This document shows, piece after piece, positions 61,148-64,000 of a stretch of DNA of 64,000 nt. The DNA comes from CPC320 sp002684375 (GTDB taxonomy: Bacteria > Pseudomonadota > Alphaproteobacteria > Rhodobacterales > Rhodobacteraceae). The notes under the pieces were generated by a model. The model saw nothing but the letters and a program-made list of their open reading frames with translations, was not told where the DNA came from and made no database searches. A program made the translations under genes and the position numbers. Position 1 is the first letter of the stretch; each line of letters begins with the position of its first letter. The stretch is taken from positions 1-64,000 of the forward strand of contig CBFIHZ010000013.1 of assembly GCA_965662545.1 (NCBI GenBank), written 5' to 3'.

Positions 61148-61468
61148 TCAAACGGTTTCGTCAATCCAGCTTTGCAGCGCGGCTTTGGGCGCGGCACCAG
61201 CACGGTTCGATACCACTTCCCCGTCTTTAAAAATGAACAGCGCCGGAATGCCACGGATGCCCAAAGCAGCTGCGGTATCTGGATTGCTATCGACATCAAC
61301 TTTGGCAATTTTGATCTTATCGCCGTATTCAGCGGCCAATTCTTCGAGCGCTGGACCAATTTGTTTACAAGGCCCGCACCATTCGGCCCAAAAATCGACT
61401 ACAACAGGAACAGTGGAATTTTTAACTTCGGCGTCGAATGTATCGTCGGTAACGGCAACAGTGGACAT
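61148..61468 (-). CDS. trxA: Thioredoxin
   Basis: A 106-residue thioredoxin with active site WCGPCK (Cys31 and Cys34), the conserved DFWAEWCGPC context, KVDVDSNPDTAAALGIRGIPALFIFKDG with the cis-Pro, and the C-terminal helix. A general cytoplasmic disulfide reductant fed by thioredoxin reductase. AGGAG lies before the ATG, and its own terminator follows. Its place next to addA is common in Rhodobacterales. Confidence 0.96.
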   Translation of the reverse strand: MSTVAVTDDTFDAEVKNSTVPVVVDFWAEWCGPCKQIGPALEELAAEYGDKIKIAKVDVDSNPDTAAALGIRGIPALFIFKDGEVVSNRAGAAPKAALQSWIDETV

Positions 61469-61529
61469 TGGGTATCTCCTAAGGGGGGGATCGAACTAGG
61501 TCTAGAGATAGGGACGTCATCGGGCACCG

Positions 61530-64000
61530 TCAAGAGACGTCGGCCCGCGACAGAGCGTCACTCAGCAGTCTGTCGGGTAATGACATCAGCGTTGCAGTTT
61601 TTGTCCATAAAATAGCCATTGTTATTTTATGGTCGGGATAGATCTGTTGTAACGCCTCGGCATAGGCCGCCATTTGCCGTAAAATTCCTTCGGGGCAATG
61701 CGCAACCTCGGACGGAACCGCAACATTTGATTTAAAGTCAATCGCCAGAACTTCGGCTTTATCGATCACCAAACGATCAATGGTACCATGGATCCGACGA
61801 CCGCCAAGGCTGGGTAGATCAGCACTTACGTCAACTTCGGCCAATGCCTCGGTGGTAAAAATCCTGCGCAAATCGGGCTTGGTTAACAAAACCGTGGCCT
61901 CGGAAAGCAAGGCTGCTTTATCCACGGCGCCGCAGGCTTGATTTATTGGAGAAAGCAATTGAGTTGCCAAAACCGGCCAATCGCTTTCGGGCCGTGCAGG
62001 CAAATGTTCCAACAACAGGTGAATCAATTGCCCACGCTGCAGCGCCGTTTCGGTATCTAAGCCACGCTCGTCAGAAAGAGCTTTCGCGCCCCCCAGATTT
62101 GACGGGCTTAACGTCTCTGTGGGGGCTGTGACCAAAGGGGCCGGCTGGGCGGTAAACGCTGGCAATGGCGGAGGGCTTCCGGCAGCGTCAGGGGGGGCCG
62201 TCTCCGAAACCAGCGCCGCCCAATCGCCGTTCTCCACTCTTTGCCCGACGCCAAACTCAAAACGATGCGCGGTTGCGCCTGCAGCCGAAAGACCCGCTGA
62301 TACGCGGCTGTACCAATCGCTGCCGTCTTTGCTTAAATCACCCGCTGCCGCAACCATCAGCCATTTTTCAGCGCGGGTGATGGCAACGTATAACAACCGA
62401 TCCCGTTCATAGTCTTGTCGCTGTTTCATTTGCTCAATCAAATCGCGGCTGATCTGTGGCCGTTCATCAGCGCCCCCGGACCAAAGTGGCCGGTCGCCCC
62501 TCTTTAGGATCTGGTCGTCGATCTTAATATCGCGCCGCGCCGTATCCGGCAGGATAACAATCGGTGCTTCCAGGCCCTTGGCACCATGTACGGTCATCAC
62601 CCGTATCTGATTGCTGTTGCTGTCGATCTGCCGCTTGATCTGCAATTTGTCGGTCTGCATCCAAATTAAAAATCCGCTCAGGCTTGGTGTTGTACCCTGT
62701 TCGTAACTCAGCGCTTGCGACAGCAGCGCGTCAATGCCGTCTTCAGCCTCGACACCCAGACGCGCCAATAATTTACGCCGACCGTCATAACGGGTTAGAA
62801 TCCGCTCAATCAATTCGTAGGGGCGCAGAAAATCAGTCTGCCCCATCAGCGTCTCAAACATGGATACCAGCGCAGGATAGCGGTCGCGCTGCTGCCGCAG
62901 GGCCTGCCATAAAAACGGTTCACTGCGCCCATGCGCCAGACTGAAAAGAGCTTGTTCATCCCAGCCAAACAGGGGCGACTTCAAAACCACCGCCAGCGAA
63001 AGACTGTCTTCAGGGGTAGCCAGAAACGCCAGCACCGCCGTGAGATCACGCACTGCAATCTCGGCCCCAACCTTGAGCCGGTCCGCACCGGCGATTGGCA
63101 ATCCGCGCGCTTTGCAGGCCCGAATCAATTCTTCAAACAACTCAGAACGCCGTTGAACGAGCACCAGAAAATCACCCGGTTGTACAGGACGCGCCTGTGT
63201 CGCGATCGCAGCGTTTTCACCCACAGGCAAAAGCGTTTTCTCATCAATCAGTCGTTGAATTTCAGTAGCGACGCGATGGGCCAAAACAATGCTATGATGC
63301 TGCGCGCCAAGCCGGTCCACCGGATCATACCAGGCACTTTCGGCGTCTGGTGCGCCGCGCGGCACTACGGGCCACAAATCCACCCGACCCGGCATGTCGG
63401 TTTTAAAAGCCCGGTGGAGCGATGTTTTACCAAACCCCGAAGCGATATGATCGCGAAACGTACAGTCTACAAGCCGCAAGATCGCCTCGGCCGAGCGAAA
63501 CGAATATTCGAGCGTAAGATCCTGAAATGGCTGAGCGAGCGTGGTTAATTTACTACCGAACTCTTGTTTCATGCGATCAAACTCTGACGGGTCCGCACCC
63601 TGAAAAGAATAGATCGATTGCTTTTTATCACCGACAACAAAAATTGTACGGATGATATCTGACCGCGCACCCTGCCCGCTGGTAAATTCCTGTGCCAGCC
63701 TTTCAATCACCTGCCATTGCACCGGGCTGGTATCCTGCGCCTCATCGACCAAAATATGGTCAATGCCACCATCAAGCCGGTACAGCACCCATTGTGCCAG
63801 CGCCGGATCGGTGAGAAGATCCCGCGCCTTAAGGATCAGATCGTCAAAATCAAGCCAGCCCCTTTGCAGTTTCTGCGCCTCATAGCGTTGGATAAAACGC
63901 TGGGCAAACGCGCCAAGAGAGACGGTTTTCTCGGCGATATTCAGACACAACCGGTGTTCGCGCGCAGTCTCGACGCGGCGCATCCAATCATCAATCTGTG
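61530..64000 (-). CDS. addA: Double-strand break repair helicase AddA, 5' part cut by window
   Basis: The C-terminal ~822 residues; the frame stays open to base 64000, so the N-terminal ATPase part with Walker A lies outside. Visible UvrD-like helicase motifs: HILVDEAQDTSPVQW (motif II), VVGDKKQSIYSFQGADP (III), MTVHGAKGLEAPIVILPD (V) and ERDRLLYVAITRAEKWLMV (VI). The C-terminal PD-(D/E)xK nuclease is seen in GTIDRLVIDKAEVLAIDFKSN. With AddB it resects DNA ends for RecA. Upstream of trxA, 61 bases apart. Confidence 0.94.
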   Translation of the reverse strand, partial: QIDDWMRRVETAREHRLCLNIAEKTVSLGAFAQRFIQRYEAQKLQRGWLDFDDLILKARDLLTDPALAQWVLYRLDGGIDHILVDEAQDTSPVQWQVIERLAQEFTSGQGARSDIIRTIFVVGDKKQSIYSFQGADPSEFDRMKQEFGSKLTTLAQPFQDLTLEYSFRSAEAILRLVDCTFRDHIASGFGKTSLHRAFKTDMPGRVDLWPVVPRGAPDAESAWYDPVDRLGAQHHSIVLAHRVATEIQRLIDEKTLLPVGENAAIATQARPVQPGDFLVLVQRRSELFEELIRACKARGLPIAGADRLKVGAEIAVRDLTAVLAFLATPEDSLSLAVVLKSPLFGWDEQALFSLAHGRSEPFLWQALRQQRDRYPALVSMFETLMGQTDFLRPYELIERILTRYDGRRKLLARLGVEAEDGIDALLSQALSYEQGTTPSLSGFLIWMQTDKLQIKRQIDSNSNQIRVMTVHGAKGLEAPIVILPDTARRDIKIDDQILKRGDRPLWSGGADERPQISRDLIEQMKQRQDYERDRLLYVAITRAEKWLMVAAAGDLSKDGSDWYSRVSAGLSAAGATAHRFEFGVGQRVENGDWAALVSETAPPDAAGSPPPLPAFTAQPAPLVTAPTETLSPSNLGGAKALSDERGLDTETALQRGQLIHLLLEHLPARPESDWPVLATQLLSPINQACGAVDKAALLSEATVLLTKPDLRRIFTTEALAEVDVSADLPSLGGRRIHGTIDRLVIDKAEVLAIDFKSNVAVPSEVAHCPEGILRQMAAYAEALQQIYPDHKITMAILWTKTATLMSLPDRLLSDALSRADVS

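Overview
The window looks like chromosomal DNA of an alphaproteobacterium of the Rhodobacterales, most probably the marine Roseobacter group. Pointers are the rpoE-chrR pair with a divergent flavoprotein/DUF1365/DUF3833/SDR operon, the hslV-membrane protein-hslU-trxA-addA neighbourhood, the T1SS-HlyD-RidA-GDPD-GNAT run, and a base composition that looks only moderately G+C rich by eye (not computed). No rRNA, tRNA, CRISPR array, insertion sequence or prophage was recognised.

Layout. 1-6833 (minus): an acyl/aryl-CoA ligase gene leads a branched-chain-type (Liv/HAAT) ABC importer operon: ligase, LivG-like, LivH-like, LivM-like, binding protein, LivF-like (cut by the window edge). Divergent from it (7026-9643) are a PAS hybrid histidine kinase and an OmpR-type response regulator. 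9915-12915: a histidine phosphatase and two saccharopine dehydrogenases. 12950-18953: the rpoE-chrR singlet-oxygen regulator and its divergent target operon, with two facing sigma-E-type promoters of identical architecture. 18961-23286: rmuC, mutL and a secreted alpha/beta hydrolase facing a membrane AraC-type regulator. 24707-30262: a LysM-like secreted protein, glnK-amt, a bifunctional penicillin-binding protein, and mlaA-mlaC. 31184-36831: a type I secretion locus with a wrecked ABC gene but an intact HlyD adaptor, then RidA, GDPD, GNAT and PCD genes. 36839-44401: peroxiredoxin, ferredoxin reductase, rsmD, map, sfsA, a CinA-like protein, GNAT, an AhpD-like protein, an OmpA-like protein and HU. 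44528-48342: AMP nucleosidase, a VOC protein, a class IV aminotransferase pseudogene and a secreted unknown. 48562-56917: an exopolysaccharide export region (yjbH-yjbF-yjbE-like operon divergent from Wzz-like and Wza-like genes, then a WecA-type transferase). 58020-64000: hslU, a membrane protein, hslV, trxA and the 3' part of addA.

The most unusual points are gene decay and active-site loss in otherwise conserved neighbourhoods. The T1SS ABC protein has lost its Walker A motif, catalytic glutamate and switch histidine, and carries a frameshift. The class IV aminotransferase has a frameshift and two nonsense codons. A peroxiredoxin lacks the Pro and Thr of its active-site motif. The Wzz-like co-polymerase carries a kinase-like domain without a P-loop. 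The sigma-E target operon lacks the cyclopropane-type methyltransferase usually found in it. No wholly new system could be proven from sequence alone. The strongest candidates for follow-up are the ligase/importer/two-component module, the rearranged yjb exopolysaccharide locus, and the membrane protein inside hslVU.
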